Numbered from the stretch's first letter, positions 18,219 to 27,783 are shown. The stretch is DNA of 64,000 nt from an uncultured Lachnospiraceae bacterium (GCA_902786205.1 CADABQ010000001.1:1-64000); one strand, 5' to 3'. The notes: generated by a model from the sequence alone, not told the origin. Translations and numbers: made by a program.

Positions 18219-18324
18219 ATGATGTTACAATAATAAATGAATGATATGCTTATCAATAAAAATAGTGGATAGGCGATTCGAAAGGGATTAAATGTAAGTA
18301 ATTAGGAAAGGTAGGAATGCAGTT

Positions 18325-19599
18325 ATGCGTATATGTCAGAATTGTAAGACAAGAAATGTTGATGAAAGTGTTTTTTGTAGAAAGTGTGGTACAAAGATTG
18401 AGGAGAATCCATTTATTTGTACAGAGTGTCTTTTTGAAAATACAGAGGATAGTATGTTTTGTATCAAATGTGGTACCAAATTAGCAGTAGAAGGAAAGGC
18501 AGCACAGACAATTGCGCCAGCAGCAGGAAATAGAAATGCTGGATATAATAAGGAAACTGCAAAACAGGCAAATGCATCGACAGCTTTTGATTATAATGTA
18601 TATATGAATGGAAGTCCGGCTGCAACTGCTCAGGATACAAAGGTAAATAACGTAAATTTTAATAAAGCTACAACTCCTGCTCCGGCAAATACAACAGCAA
18701 CACAAGAGATGGTTACAGGTGATGCGAATACAGTTGGAAATACAGTTGGAAATACAGTTGGAAATACAGTGGGGAATATTGTAAATGAAGGTGTTGTAGC
18801 AGAACAGGGAGACTGGATTTATTATTCCAACAGTGGAGATAAAGGAACTTTATATAAGGAACGTACGAACGGCACAGACAAACAAAAAATCAGTGACGAA
18901 GTATGCTTCTGCATCAATGTAATAGGAGAATGGATTTATTATCGTAACAACTCGGATGGTGGTAAATTATACAAGATTCGCATTGATGGTACAGAACGAA
19001 CAAAGATGTTAGATGATAGTGTTGATTGTGTAAGTGTGGTAGAAAATTACATATACTTTGTAAACTATTCCGATGATAAAAAAATCTATAAAATTAAAAT
19101 AGACGGAAGTGAAAAACAAAAAATATCTGAACATAAATGTATGTATATCAACGTTGTAGATGGTTGGATTTATTACTGTAATATTTCTGATGGACAGAAG
19201 ATGTATAAGATGACAACAGATGGCAAAGAAGAAATGGAAATTTGCGAAGATGAGAGTATGCATATTAATGTAATAGGAGACTGGATTTATTATCGTAATC
19301 TTTCTGATGGTGGTAAGATTTATAAAATCAAGACAGATGGAAGTTGTAGAGCAAAGGTAAACGATGATATTAGTAGCTTTGTAAACGTAGTAGGTCGTTG
19401 GATCTATTATGGAAATATTACAGAAGGTGTAAAATTGTATAAAATCAAAACAGATGGAACAGATAAGAAAATGCTTAATAAAGATCAGAGTGTAAGCATC
19501 AATGTAGTTGGAAACTGGATTTATTATCGCAATGAATTTGAAGGTAGAAAGTTATACAAAATACAGACAGACGGAACCGAACGCCAAGAGGTATGCTAG
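18325..19599 (+). CDS. double zinc-ribbon protein with seven DUF5050-like repeats
   Basis: The 424-residue product begins with two four-cysteine zinc ribbons (C4/C7-C18/C21 and C32/C35-C46/C49). A low-complexity Ala/Thr/Asn linker (about 55-160) contains four TVGN repeats. Then come seven copies of a unit of about 39 residues with the core WIYYxN...G...LYKIKTDGT (WIYY at about 164, 203, 243, 281, 320, 359 and 398). This matches the DUF5050 type, likely a beta-propeller-like fold. No signal peptide or membrane segment is seen, which is odd for a repeat type often found outside the cell. Function is unknown. Confidence 0.75.
   Translation: MRICQNCKTRNVDESVFCRKCGTKIEENPFICTECLFENTEDSMFCIKCGTKLAVEGKAAQTIAPAAGNRNAGYNKETAKQANASTAFDYNVYMNGSPAATAQDTKVNNVNFNKATTPAPANTTATQEMVTGDANTVGNTVGNTVGNTVGNIVNEGVVAEQGDWIYYSNSGDKGTLYKERTNGTDKQKISDEVCFCINVIGEWIYYRNNSDGGKLYKIRIDGTERTKMLDDSVDCVSVVENYIYFVNYSDDKKIYKIKIDGSEKQKISEHKCMYINVVDGWIYYCNISDGQKMYKMTTDGKEEMEICEDESMHINVIGDWIYYRNLSDGGKIYKIKTDGSCRAKVNDDISSFVNVVGRWIYYGNITEGVKLYKIKTDGTDKKMLNKDQSVSINVVGNWIYYRNEFEGRKLYKIQTDGTERQEVC
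18727..18774 (+). repeat. 12-bp tandem repeat inside a coding region
   Basis: Four consecutive copies of AATACAGTTGGA (the fourth ends GTGGGG) encode the repeated tetrapeptide NTVG. The unit length is a multiple of three, so copy-number change would alter the linker length without a frameshift. Confidence 0.85.
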
Positions 19600-19680
19600 T
19601 ACATAATGGTTACAAAAGTGGCATAGTAAAGTAATATGTATTATGAAAAATACGAAGGTTTATTTGACCGAGTCAAAAGG

Positions 19681-19711
19681 AAAGAGATCAGAATGTATCT
19701 GGTCTTTTTCT
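19681..19711 (+). terminator. probable terminator after the DUF5050 protein gene
   Basis: AAAGAGATCAGA (19681-19692) can pair with TCTGGTCTTTTT (about 19698-19709) through two G-U pairs, with the T run as tail. The rest of 19600-19941 has no gene that I can support. Confidence 0.6.
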
Positions 19712-19941
19712 GATTTGTGCGAGTATTGAACCAAAATCCACATTGTGATGCGAAGTAAGTCCTTTCGGATGCGAAAATTTGGCGGTTATCGTTAAAAAAA
19801 CACAAGTTGTCTCTTCTGTAGTTGGGATTATAGATAAACAAATTGCAGTATGGAAAAGTATATTTTCAGTGGAGTGGGGATTATACATCATGTAAAAAGA
19901 TAAAGAATTGCAACAAGGAGCGTATAAAGGGAGGAGTGCAT

Positions 19942-20586
19942 ATGGCAAATTATATTCAATATATCAATATGGGGTTTGTTGTCATAGAGGACATTCAAGA
20001 AGTAACCGAATGGGATGTAGATTATGCAGTATGTGAGGCCTTAGAAAAAAATAAATCTCAAAAAGATTGTTTTATTATAGGTTTTCGTTTTTTAGAAAAA
20101 GAAAAAGAAACATTAAAACATCAAAGTGGTGTGTATTATTTAGATGGAAAAGTATCCTTGAATCCTCTCGAAGATATGGAAGTGTTTCGATATTGCGAAG
20201 AAAAAAAAATAACAGTTCCAATGTTCCCTGTTATAAAAATTAAACAACCATTTTTAATGGTTTTTCCTTTTGAAGAAAAAGATCAAGTCATACAAGTGTC
20301 TAATTATAGAGAAAAAGGCAGTGAGGAAGCAAAAAGAGCTAGAATTTCGGTTTTAAGAAAAGAAATAGCAGAATATAAAGGAAATGTTTTAAAAGAAATG
20401 GAAGAAGTAGCTAAGGCGTTGGAAGCAGAAGAATTTTCTTTGATTTCACTCACAAGAGATGAAAAAGAAAATGGAAAGCGATTTTTGAATATATACGGAG
20501 ACGCGGGGGATTTTGGAGAACATTTACGTTTTCTACATGTGCGAATTGAAGAATTGCATCAATTACAAAAGGAAATAATGGAATAG
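19942..20586 (+). CDS. hypothetical protein, 214 residues
   Basis: I do not recognise this family. The product is soluble-looking, without signal peptide or membrane segment, with a compact N-terminal half (MANYIQYINMGFVVIEDIQE) and a Lys/Glu-rich helical C-terminal half (about residues 115-160) that probably forms a coiled coil. AAGGGAGGAG lies five bases before ATG 19942; the longer reading frame from 19843 lacks a ribosome site. It is flanked by unknown genes and separated from the minus-strand neighbour by the hairpin at 20612-20640. Confidence 0.75.
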   Translation: MANYIQYINMGFVVIEDIQEVTEWDVDYAVCEALEKNKSQKDCFIIGFRFLEKEKETLKHQSGVYYLDGKVSLNPLEDMEVFRYCEEKKITVPMFPVIKIKQPFLMVFPFEEKDQVIQVSNYREKGSEEAKRARISVLRKEIAEYKGNVLKEMEEVAKALEAEEFSLISLTRDEKENGKRFLNIYGDAGDFGEHLRFLHVRIEELHQLQKEIME

Positions 20587-20611
20587 TGATTTAATAATAG
20601 TACTATGCAAA

Positions 20612-20640
20612 ATGGCCGTCACGTATTAGGTGACGACCAT
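20612..20640. terminator. hairpin between convergent genes
   Basis: ATGGCCGTCAC at 20612-20622 and GTGACGACCAT at 20630-20640 pair at 10 of 11 positions with a 7-base loop. The tails are only moderately T-rich on either strand (GTTTATG forward, TTTTGCAT reverse), so it may serve both genes but weakly. Confidence 0.6.
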
Positions 20641-20658
20641 GTTTATGTTGTTTCAATA

Positions 20659-21213
20659 TTATGCTTGGGAATCAAGCATATTTGTAAGATATGTGTCTGC
20701 TAATGCATCTAGATAATCTATATCGGCATCTGGAAACTGTTGTTGTAAATTCTCTTTTAAATAATTTAATTTATTCAAATAGTCTATTTCTTCTGGAACA
20801 GATGTATCTGAAATAGTGTCTAGTGTTGTTTTTGTCATGTTTTCCTCTAACCAGGCGTTGATTTGTTTTGTAGTATCTTCTTCTTCACCTATTTGTGATT
20901 TTAAGATAATTGCTTTTTTCCAAGAACTGATGCCGATCATTAAGAAAACGGTAAATAACAATAGCATAATGATTTGATTGAAACGAGTGCTTGCAATAGG
21001 AAGAGATAAAATTCCTAACATGGAAAGTACAATTATTATATCACCGATGCATCCGAAAAGTACAAAAATGTAAGCAGTAGAGGAAGCATCTTCCCAACGA
21101 TTCTTTTTTGAAACATATAGTGTACTTTTAGCTGTGCGAAGTTTTTTTGTCTCTTCTAACAATTGATAGTCTTGTTCGTTAGACGAAGTAGTGCCTGTTT
21201 GTTTTTTATTCAT
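20659..21213 (-). CDS. hypothetical two-segment membrane protein
   Basis: The 184-residue product has a polar N terminus (about 45 residues), two adjacent hydrophobic segments (about residues 46-70 and 80-95) and an acidic helical C-terminal domain ending YLDALADTYLTNMLDSQA. I do not recognise the family. AAAGGA lies ten bases before the ATG on the minus strand. It is a single-gene unit convergent with the upstream hypothetical gene. The roughly 290 bases to 21502 contain no other gene. Confidence 0.7.
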   Translation of the reverse strand: MNKKQTGTTSSNEQDYQLLEETKKLRTAKSTLYVSKKNRWEDASSTAYIFVLFGCIGDIIIVLSMLGILSLPIASTRFNQIIMLLLFTVFLMIGISSWKKAIILKSQIGEEEDTTKQINAWLEENMTKTTLDTISDTSVPEEIDYLNKLNYLKENLQQQFPDADIDYLDALADTYLTNMLDSQA

Positions 21214-21501
21214 AAAATATAATCCTTTCTGTGTATGAAATTTTGTTATTCATTGTTTTGAAATACCACAAACGTATTGGAGTTTTGTGAAAAAAACGTT
21301 GTATTCTCCAAATGTTTCATATCACAAAAATAGTAGCATAGAAAGAAATTGAATGCAAGCAAAAAAGTTGTAGAACAATTGTAAATGAATAACGAGAACG
21401 GTGTGCTTGCATAAAAAAAAGCAGTATGTTACCATAGTATATTGTGGTTATAATACGCTAGTATGAGACATATAGTAGTAAAAAAAGAAAAAGGACAAAG
21501 T

Positions 21502-21825
21502 ATGGAGCGACAAGAAAAAATAGCATTGGCGAGACAGGAATGTTTGCAAAAATTGCAAGTGAGTAGAGTGTATCATAAAGCGGTGCAAGATAACAATGAT
21601 GCAAAAGAATGGGAAAATATGGAAGAAAATTCTATAATTGGTGGAAAAACTTTACTGTTACGTTGCGTTTTTTCGTTACTGTTATTTTGCGGCTTTCTAG
21701 GAATGCGATTTGGAAATTATCAATTTTGTGGCATTGATTATAATGAAATACATAATAAGATACGTGAAAATAAACTTGCGGTTATGATAGAAAGACAAGT
21801 GGAAATAATACAATTAGAAAAATAA
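21502..21825 (+). CDS. small membrane protein of unknown function
   Basis: The 107-residue product has a charged N-terminal helix (MERQEKIALARQECLQKLQ), one hydrophobic segment at about residues 51-66 (CVFSLLLFCGFLGMRFG) and a charged tail. I do not recognise the family. ATG 21502 is preferred to ATG 21463 because AAAGGA lies seven bases upstream. It ends 14 bases before the radical SAM gene and is probably cotranscribed with it. Confidence 0.6.
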   Translation: MERQEKIALARQECLQKLQVSRVYHKAVQDNNDAKEWENMEENSIIGGKTLLLRCVFSLLLFCGFLGMRFGNYQFCGIDYNEIHNKIRENKLAVMIERQVEIIQLEK

Positions 21826-21839
21826 GATGAGGTGTTTAT

Positions 21840-23708
21840 ATGAGAAAACTCGCGTTATCGGATGAAATTTTGTTGACGGTGGAAAAACCGGCAAGATATA
21901 TTGGAAATGAAATAAATATGGTGAAAAAGGATTTGAGGGAGGTTGCCATTCGTTTTTGTATGTGTTTCCCAGATGTGTATGAAATTGGAATGTCCCATTT
22001 AGGAATTCAGATTTTGTATGATATGCTTAATCAGCGAGACGACACATATTGTGAGAGGGTATATTCTCCCTGGCCGGATTTAGATAAGATTATGAGGGAG
22101 AAAGATATCCCTCTTTTTGCATTAGAAACGCAGGATTCTATAAAGGATTTTGATTTTTTGGGTATCACATTACAGTATGAAATGTGTTATACAAATATTT
22201 TGCAGATTTTGGATTTGTCAAAAATACCGATTTGGGCAAAAGAACGGGGAGAAGAGGATCCAATTGTGATTGGTGGAGGTCCCTGTTCTTATAATCCAGA
22301 ACCTATTGCAGATTTTTTTGACATATTTTATATAGGTGAGGGAGAAACCGTATATTTCCAAATGTTAGATTTGTATAAGGAGGTAAAAGCGTCTGGAGGA
22401 ACGAGAGAACGATTTTTGGAACGTGCAGCGGCAGAAATAGAAGGACTGTATATTCCTAAATATTATGAGGCCGATTATAACGAGGATGGAACCTTGAAAC
22501 GGTTTTATCCGATCAATTCTTATGCAAAAGAAAAGATAAAAAAACAAGTACAAATGGACATGGCGAATACATTTTATCCAGAAAAGCCGTTAGTACCATA
22601 TATTAAAGCAACACAAGATCGTGTTGTTTTAGAGATACAAAGAGGGTGTATTCGAGGTTGTCGTTTTTGTCAGGCGGGAATGCTGTATCGTCCGATTCGT
22701 CCGCGTGACATTAACTTTTTGAAAGAAACTGCAAGAAAAATGCTTAAAAATACCGGTCATGAAGAAATATCGCTTAGTTCTTTGAGCTCCAGTGATTATA
22801 ATGATTTGCAGGAATTAGTTTATTTCCTGATAGACGAATTTCGTTCCCAAGGAGTAAATATATCGCTCCCATCTCTTAGAATTGATGCATTTGCTTTGGA
22901 TGTAATGAGCAAAGTACAAGATGTAAAAAAGAGTAGTTTGACGTTTGCACCAGAAGCAGGTTCTCAGAGATTGCGTAATGTAATAAATAAAGGTTTAACA
23001 GAGGAGGTTATTTTGAAGGGAGCAATGGATGCCTTTCAAAGTGGCTGGAATCGTGTGAAATTATATTTTATGCTTGGTTTGCCAACCGAGACAGAAGAAG
23101 ATATTGAAGGAATTGCTATTCTTTCTGATAAGATTGCCAGGGAGTATTATACGATTCCAAAAGATCAGAGAAATGGAAAAGTGAATATTGTTTCCAGTAC
23201 ATCGTTTTTTGTACCAAAACCGTTTACACCATTTCAGTGGACAAGGATGTGTACAAGTGAAGAATTTTTGGAAAAGCAAAGATTTTTAAATGGAAAAATG
23301 AAAGAACAATTAAATCAAAAAAGTATAAAGTACAATTGGCATGAGGCAGAATTAACATTGTTAGAAGGTGTTCTGGCTAGAGGAGACCGTAAACTCTGTA
23401 AGACAATTTATGATGTATACAAGGCAGGGTGCATGTTTGATTCTTGGTCAGAGTATTTCCATTATGATATTTGGATGGAAACATTTGAAAAGAATGGAAT
23501 CAATCCATTATTTTATACTGCAAGAGAAAGGAAAGAAGATGAACTGTTTCCATGGGATTTCATTGATATTGGTGTATCAAAAAAGTTTTTATGGCGTGAA
23601 TATGAAAATGCAAAACAAGAAAAAGTAACACCAAACTGTAGACAAAAGTGTGCCGGTTGTGGTGCTATGATTTTTGGAGGGGGTGTATGTTTTGAAGGTA
23701 AGAATTAA
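21840..23708 (+). CDS. B12-binding radical SAM protein, TIGR03960-type
   Basis: The 622-residue protein is a conserved radical SAM protein with a cobalamin-binding-like N-terminal domain (about residues 30-200, including VIGGGPCSYNPEPIADFFDI) and a radical SAM core with C-x3-C-x2-C in RGCIRGCRFCQAGMLYRP. A cysteine cluster lies at the C terminus (CRQKCAGCGAMIFGGGVC). In Clostridia this gene is nearly always followed by a DUF2344 gene, as here; the two are fused in some bacteria. The substrate is not known; the RNase G neighbour suggests RNA or ribosome-related modification, which is inference. Confidence 0.9.
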   Translation: MRKLALSDEILLTVEKPARYIGNEINMVKKDLREVAIRFCMCFPDVYEIGMSHLGIQILYDMLNQRDDTYCERVYSPWPDLDKIMREKDIPLFALETQDSIKDFDFLGITLQYEMCYTNILQILDLSKIPIWAKERGEEDPIVIGGGPCSYNPEPIADFFDIFYIGEGETVYFQMLDLYKEVKASGGTRERFLERAAAEIEGLYIPKYYEADYNEDGTLKRFYPINSYAKEKIKKQVQMDMANTFYPEKPLVPYIKATQDRVVLEIQRGCIRGCRFCQAGMLYRPIRPRDINFLKETARKMLKNTGHEEISLSSLSSSDYNDLQELVYFLIDEFRSQGVNISLPSLRIDAFALDVMSKVQDVKKSSLTFAPEAGSQRLRNVINKGLTEEVILKGAMDAFQSGWNRVKLYFMLGLPTETEEDIEGIAILSDKIAREYYTIPKDQRNGKVNIVSSTSFFVPKPFTPFQWTRMCTSEEFLEKQRFLNGKMKEQLNQKSIKYNWHEAELTLLEGVLARGDRKLCKTIYDVYKAGCMFDSWSEYFHYDIWMETFEKNGINPLFYTARERKEDELFPWDFIDIGVSKKFLWREYENAKQEKVTPNCRQKCAGCGAMIFGGGVCFEGKN

Positions 23709-24492
23709 GTTTAATAAAACAGGTTCTATGAAATTCATTGGACATTTAGATGTTATGCGTTATTTTCAAAAAGCAATTCGAAGAAGTGGGTTGGATATCG
23801 CATATTCACAAGGATTTAATCCGCACCAATTGATTTCTTTTGCTGCACCACTTGGGGTTGGTCTTACTAGTGATGGAGAATATATGGACATGCAGTTGAA
23901 TTCCTTCTTTTCAACAAAAGAAGCAATGCAAAAATTGAATCAGGAAATGAATGATGAAATTCGGGTGACAAATTATGTTGCATTGGAGGAAGGCAGCAAG
24001 AATGCCATGTCGATTGTTGCGGCAGCAGATTATTTGGTATCAGTAAAAGATGGATATGTATTTCCAGAGAATTATCAACAACTTTTTGAAGATTTTTTGA
24101 CACAGAAACAGATTATAATGCGGAAGAAAACAAAGAAAAGTGAGAGAGAGGTGGATATAAAACCGTATATTTATCACGTAGCATTTCATGAAGAGGATTT
24201 TTCGAAAAAAACGGGACAGCCGATAAAGGGTAGTGTTGCACAACAGTATGAAAATGGGAAAAAAATATATCTTCAAATTACTACGGGGAGTGTAATCAAT
24301 ATTAAACCAGAGTTGGTGATAGAAGCTTTTTGTAAGTTTGCGGGAATAGAGTATGAGCCATTTGCATATCAACTTCACAGACTAGAGCTGTATGGAGACC
24401 TTCATGCAAATCCAAAGGCAGATAAAGAAGAATATATAAAAAATAGAGAATTGGTGACGCTGGATAGTTATGGCCATTTGATAGAGGAGTAA
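23692..24492 (+). CDS. DUF2344 (TIGR03936) protein
   Basis: This is the partner of the radical SAM gene. The 266-residue product begins KVRIKFNKTGSMKFIGHLD and continues with ALQ-like RRSGLDIAYSQGFNPHQLISFA and PLGVGLTSDGEYMD, all family hallmarks. A TTG at 23692 is the likely start, because GGAGGGGG lies eight to nine bases before it inside the end of the upstream gene; the product then begins like other members. The 17-base overlap indicates coupling. Function is unknown. Confidence 0.85.
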   Translation: MKVRIKFNKTGSMKFIGHLDVMRYFQKAIRRSGLDIAYSQGFNPHQLISFAAPLGVGLTSDGEYMDMQLNSFFSTKEAMQKLNQEMNDEIRVTNYVALEEGSKNAMSIVAAADYLVSVKDGYVFPENYQQLFEDFLTQKQIIMRKKTKKSEREVDIKPYIYHVAFHEEDFSKKTGQPIKGSVAQQYENGKKIYLQITTGSVINIKPELVIEAFCKFAGIEYEPFAYQLHRLELYGDLHANPKADKEEYIKNRELVTLDSYGHLIEE

Positions 24493-24495
24493 AAA

Positions 24496-25704
24496 ATGCA
24501 ACAATTAGTAATAACCAGATTAAGTGGAAGGATTGTTTCCGCTCTTTTTTGTGGAAATGATTTATTGCAGATCAATGTAGAACCACAAAATGTATCCTTG
24601 CTTGGTAGTATTTATGTTGGAAAGGTTAAGAATATTGTAAAAAACATAAATGCGGCATTTGTTGAAATCGCAGAAAATCAAATGTGTTATTTGGCTCTAA
24701 ATGAGAAGGCATCGCCCGTATTTGTAAAGTCAAAACCAAATGAAAAAATATGCATTGGTGATGAAATACTTGTTCAGATTTCAAAAGATGCGATAAAGAC
24801 AAAAAATCCATCGGTTACTACAAAGTTACAATTAGCTGGAAAATATATGGTATTAACGCATGGAGATAAGCGTATTAGTGTTTCTGGAAAAATAACAGAG
24901 GAATCCGTTCGGAATCGTTTAACGACAATTATAAAAGGTGAAGTTAGTAAAGACAGAACCTTTGGTATTATTGTTAGAACAAATGCGCAAGATGCAGAGG
25001 ATGCACTTTTAAAAGTAGAATTGAAGACATTGATAGAAGAGTATGATACAATTGTACAGCAGGGAATTTATAGAAGTTGTTTTTCAAAAATCTATGAAGC
25101 TCCTACTGGATATTTATGCGATATTCGAGATGGTTATGACATAAATATTGAAAATATCCTTACAGATGAAAAAGATATTTATGATAGTATCAAACAATAT
25201 TTAGTAAAGCATCAGCCATTAGATGAAGCCAAATTGCAATTTCATAAGAAAGAGAATTGCTCTTTAAATATGCTGTATGGGATAGAAACCAAATTGAAAA
25301 AGGCTTTGCAGGAACGTGTCTGGTTAAAATCAGGTGGATATTTGGTGATACAACCTACAGAAGCACTTACTGTTATTGATGTAAATACAGGTAAGGCTAT
25401 TTCGGGGAAAAAAGATGTGGAAAAACATTTTTTGAAGATAAATTGTGAGGCTGCAAAGGAAATTGCAAAGCAGCTGCGCTTACGAAATTTATCTGGGATT
25501 ATAGTAGTGGATTTTATAGATATGAAAGAAAAGGGGGCAAAAAAAGAATTAATTTCCGTTTTGTGTACAGAGTTAAAAAAAGATTCTATAAAAACTACGT
25601 TTGTAGATATGACAAAATTGAATTTAGTAGAAATTACTAGAAAAAAGGTGAGAAAACCATTGCATGAACAATGGAAAATGGATAAAAACGAAGTGCAAGG
25701 ATAG
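24496..25704 (+). CDS. rng: ribonuclease E/G family protein
   Basis: This is an endoribonuclease of the RNase G type, acting on 5'-monophosphorylated RNA and rRNA precursors. The 402 residues contain an S1-like domain (about 34-115, with GSIYVGKVKNIVKNINAAFV), the 5' sensor region and the catalytic DNase I-like part with metal-binding D295 (VIDVNTGK) and D339/D342 (VVDFIDMK). The zinc-link Cys pair and the long C-terminal scaffold of E. coli RNase E are absent. GAGGAG precedes the ATG, three bases after the DUF2344 gene. The usual followers rplU and rpmA are not here. Confidence 0.9.
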   Translation: MQQLVITRLSGRIVSALFCGNDLLQINVEPQNVSLLGSIYVGKVKNIVKNINAAFVEIAENQMCYLALNEKASPVFVKSKPNEKICIGDEILVQISKDAIKTKNPSVTTKLQLAGKYMVLTHGDKRISVSGKITEESVRNRLTTIIKGEVSKDRTFGIIVRTNAQDAEDALLKVELKTLIEEYDTIVQQGIYRSCFSKIYEAPTGYLCDIRDGYDINIENILTDEKDIYDSIKQYLVKHQPLDEAKLQFHKKENCSLNMLYGIETKLKKALQERVWLKSGGYLVIQPTEALTVIDVNTGKAISGKKDVEKHFLKINCEAAKEIAKQLRLRNLSGIIVVDFIDMKEKGAKKELISVLCTELKKDSIKTTFVDMTKLNLVEITRKKVRKPLHEQWKMDKNEVQG

Positions 25705-25754
25705 TTGCTGCTTCGGAATAAAGTTTTTACAAATAGTAAGAAAAGGGGTATAGC

Positions 25755-27632
25755 ATGAGATACAAAAAGATAATAGGCGCTGCGATGGCTGCTCTAATGG
25801 TGATAGCTCCCGTTGTGTCAGAACAGGATGTTTTAGCAAAAACATTATATGTTAAAGAAAACGAAGAAATAACACAGGTTGAGGCAACTACAGTTTCAGT
25901 AAAAGTGGACGGCGTATCACAAAAGGATGAGACGATGCAGGGAATAATGTATGAAAATAGCTGCATGCTTCCATGTTCATTGTTACAAACAGTATTAAAT
26001 ATCAATGTAAAGGTAGAGGATGCCACAATACAATTACAGAAGTATGACCAGACAATACAATTACAGATTGGTTCTAAAACAGCAGTTGTAAATGGAAAAG
26101 AAATTACAATGAGCAAGGAGCCATTAATAAATAAAACAGATGAAAAAGAGGAAGTATATGTGCCAATGGAGTTTATTCTGGGAGAGTTCCATTATAATAC
26201 AGAATTGATAAAAGAAAGTGAAGAAACGTACCATGTAGACATACAGTCTCCTTTAGTTTATTCGGAAGAAAAGGGAGAATGTTATTATAATGGCGATTGT
26301 ATCTGGGATTTGAGTATAGATGGAAAAGCGGTATCTTTAATAGATGCAATGCCTGGAATAGAACAAAATGGTGTTATGGTGTTACCGTTAAAAGAGTCAT
26401 TTGCAAATAAAACGGTGGGTGCATCTGTTGTTACATCGGGAAGTAGTATTGTTGTAAAACGTGGAAGTCATACTGTTGAAATAGCAACAAATAGTAGTAT
26501 TGCTATCGTAAATGGTACAGAAAAACAGATGGATACAGCAGTAAAAGCTGTGAAATATAAAGAAAAAGAGTATTTATTGGTACCAGCAGAATTTTTGTTT
26601 TTAAATTTAGGAGCAAAGAGTGTTGAAACAGATCGTTCCGCAAAGAAAATGACAGTTAGTGGATTGACAACAAATAATACAGTGGATAAGTCTAAAAATT
26701 ATGTGAAAAAAGTAAAAATCAGTAAATTGTCTAAAGTTGATTCTATTATACTTACTTGTAAAAAGACACCGAAATTTCAAGTAAAGTCGTCTTCTACACA
26801 AATAAAAATAACATTAAAAAATGTAGCCGTTGAAAAAAATGAAACACGAAAATTGAAAACAAATCGAAATACAAGTTCTTTTAGCATCAAGCAATCAGGA
26901 AAAAATGTGGTTGTAGTTTTGAAAAAGAAAAAAGGAGTAAGTTACATAACACAATACGGAAGTGGAAAGGTTTGTATTTATGTAGGTATCAAACCGGTGC
27001 GAATTACAGTGGATTGTGGACATGGAGCAAATACACCGGGAAAGAGAACACCTAAAATGCCATGTAACATTGACTTTGATGGTAATGGAAAAATTGATGT
27101 AAAAAAGGGACGTTCTATTAAAGAACACCAGGCCAATGTTGGTGTTGGAAGAGAATTGGCTAATGAATTGGAACGTTTAGGCTTCAAAGTAAATCGCTAT
27201 GCATTTGGTTCATCAGATCCATCTTTAAGCTCAAGACAACGCTCTATCCGAAGTTTTCATTCTAAATATTCGATTAGTGTACATTTTAACGCAGCGGGAA
27301 GTGGCAGAACGTTTAATCGTGCAAATGGTGTGGAAGTGTATTATCACAGTAAGTATCCTGGAAAGGCATCAAAGGGATTGGCTAAATCAGTGTTAAGTCA
27401 AATGGCGAAGGGGACTAAGCAGACAAATAGAGGGGTACGTTCTCAAATTCTTGCTTTGTGTAATACAAAAAGTACACGTGCAGATGCCAGTATATTAGTG
27501 GAATGTGCTTTTATGACAAATTTAAGAGAAGCAAAGACAATGGTTGGCAGTAAAAAGTTTTGGAAAGAAACGGGAGCTGAAATTGCAAAAGGCGTTTGCA
27601 ACTATGCGGGGCTTCCATATGTTGCAAAATAA
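25755..27632 (+). CDS. secreted N-acetylmuramoyl-L-alanine amidase
   Basis: This 625-residue exported amidase cleaves the bond between MurNAc and L-Ala of peptidoglycan. A signal peptide spans about residues 1-29. Residues 45-300 hold two copper-amine-oxidase-N-like repeats, 315-410 an AMIN-like beta domain, and 416-620 the Amidase_3 domain. Zinc ligands and catalytic residues are visible: H423 (DCGHGAN), E457 (KEHQ), H510 (SVHFNA) and E583 (LVECAFMTN). A stretch DFDGNGKID at 440-448, inserted between the first two ligands, resembles an EF-hand/dockerin calcium loop. AAAAGG precedes the ATG. Confidence 0.88.
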   Translation: MRYKKIIGAAMAALMVIAPVVSEQDVLAKTLYVKENEEITQVEATTVSVKVDGVSQKDETMQGIMYENSCMLPCSLLQTVLNINVKVEDATIQLQKYDQTIQLQIGSKTAVVNGKEITMSKEPLINKTDEKEEVYVPMEFILGEFHYNTELIKESEETYHVDIQSPLVYSEEKGECYYNGDCIWDLSIDGKAVSLIDAMPGIEQNGVMVLPLKESFANKTVGASVVTSGSSIVVKRGSHTVEIATNSSIAIVNGTEKQMDTAVKAVKYKEKEYLLVPAEFLFLNLGAKSVETDRSAKKMTVSGLTTNNTVDKSKNYVKKVKISKLSKVDSIILTCKKTPKFQVKSSSTQIKITLKNVAVEKNETRKLKTNRNTSSFSIKQSGKNVVVVLKKKKGVSYITQYGSGKVCIYVGIKPVRITVDCGHGANTPGKRTPKMPCNIDFDGNGKIDVKKGRSIKEHQANVGVGRELANELERLGFKVNRYAFGSSDPSLSSRQRSIRSFHSKYSISVHFNAAGSGRTFNRANGVEVYYHSKYPGKASKGLAKSVLSQMAKGTKQTNRGVRSQILALCNTKSTRADASILVECAFMTNLREAKTMVGSKKFWKETGAEIAKGVCNYAGLPYVAK

Positions 27633-27671
27633 TCGTAATAAATATTCAAATTAAAGTTATAGTTTAGGGGA

Positions 27672-27730
27672 ACATTCGAAAAATGTCAGATAGGCAAACT
27701 AAAAGATAGAGTGACGGATCAGACATTTTC
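27672..27730. other. overlapping hairpins downstream of the amidase gene
   Basis: ACATT at 27672-27676 can pair with AATGT at 27682-27686 (loop CGAAA), while AATGTC at 27682-27687 can instead pair with GACATT at 27722-27727, followed by TTTC. The alternatives are mutually exclusive. It may be the amidase terminator. It lies upstream of the cheV promoter, so it is not in the leader that promoter makes. Confidence 0.4.
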
Positions 27731-27783
27731 TTATGATGTTGTTATCCTCTAGGTCTATATATACAAAAAATGGATTAATATGT

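Noticed and set aside
27672-27760. A c-di-GMP-I riboswitch before cheV (GGCAAACT and GTGACG resemble its conserved parts)
   Set aside because: The CAAAGC part and the second arm are missing, and a good promoter lies downstream at 27784-27812, so this sequence would not be in the cheV leader. cmsearch with RF01051 would settle it.
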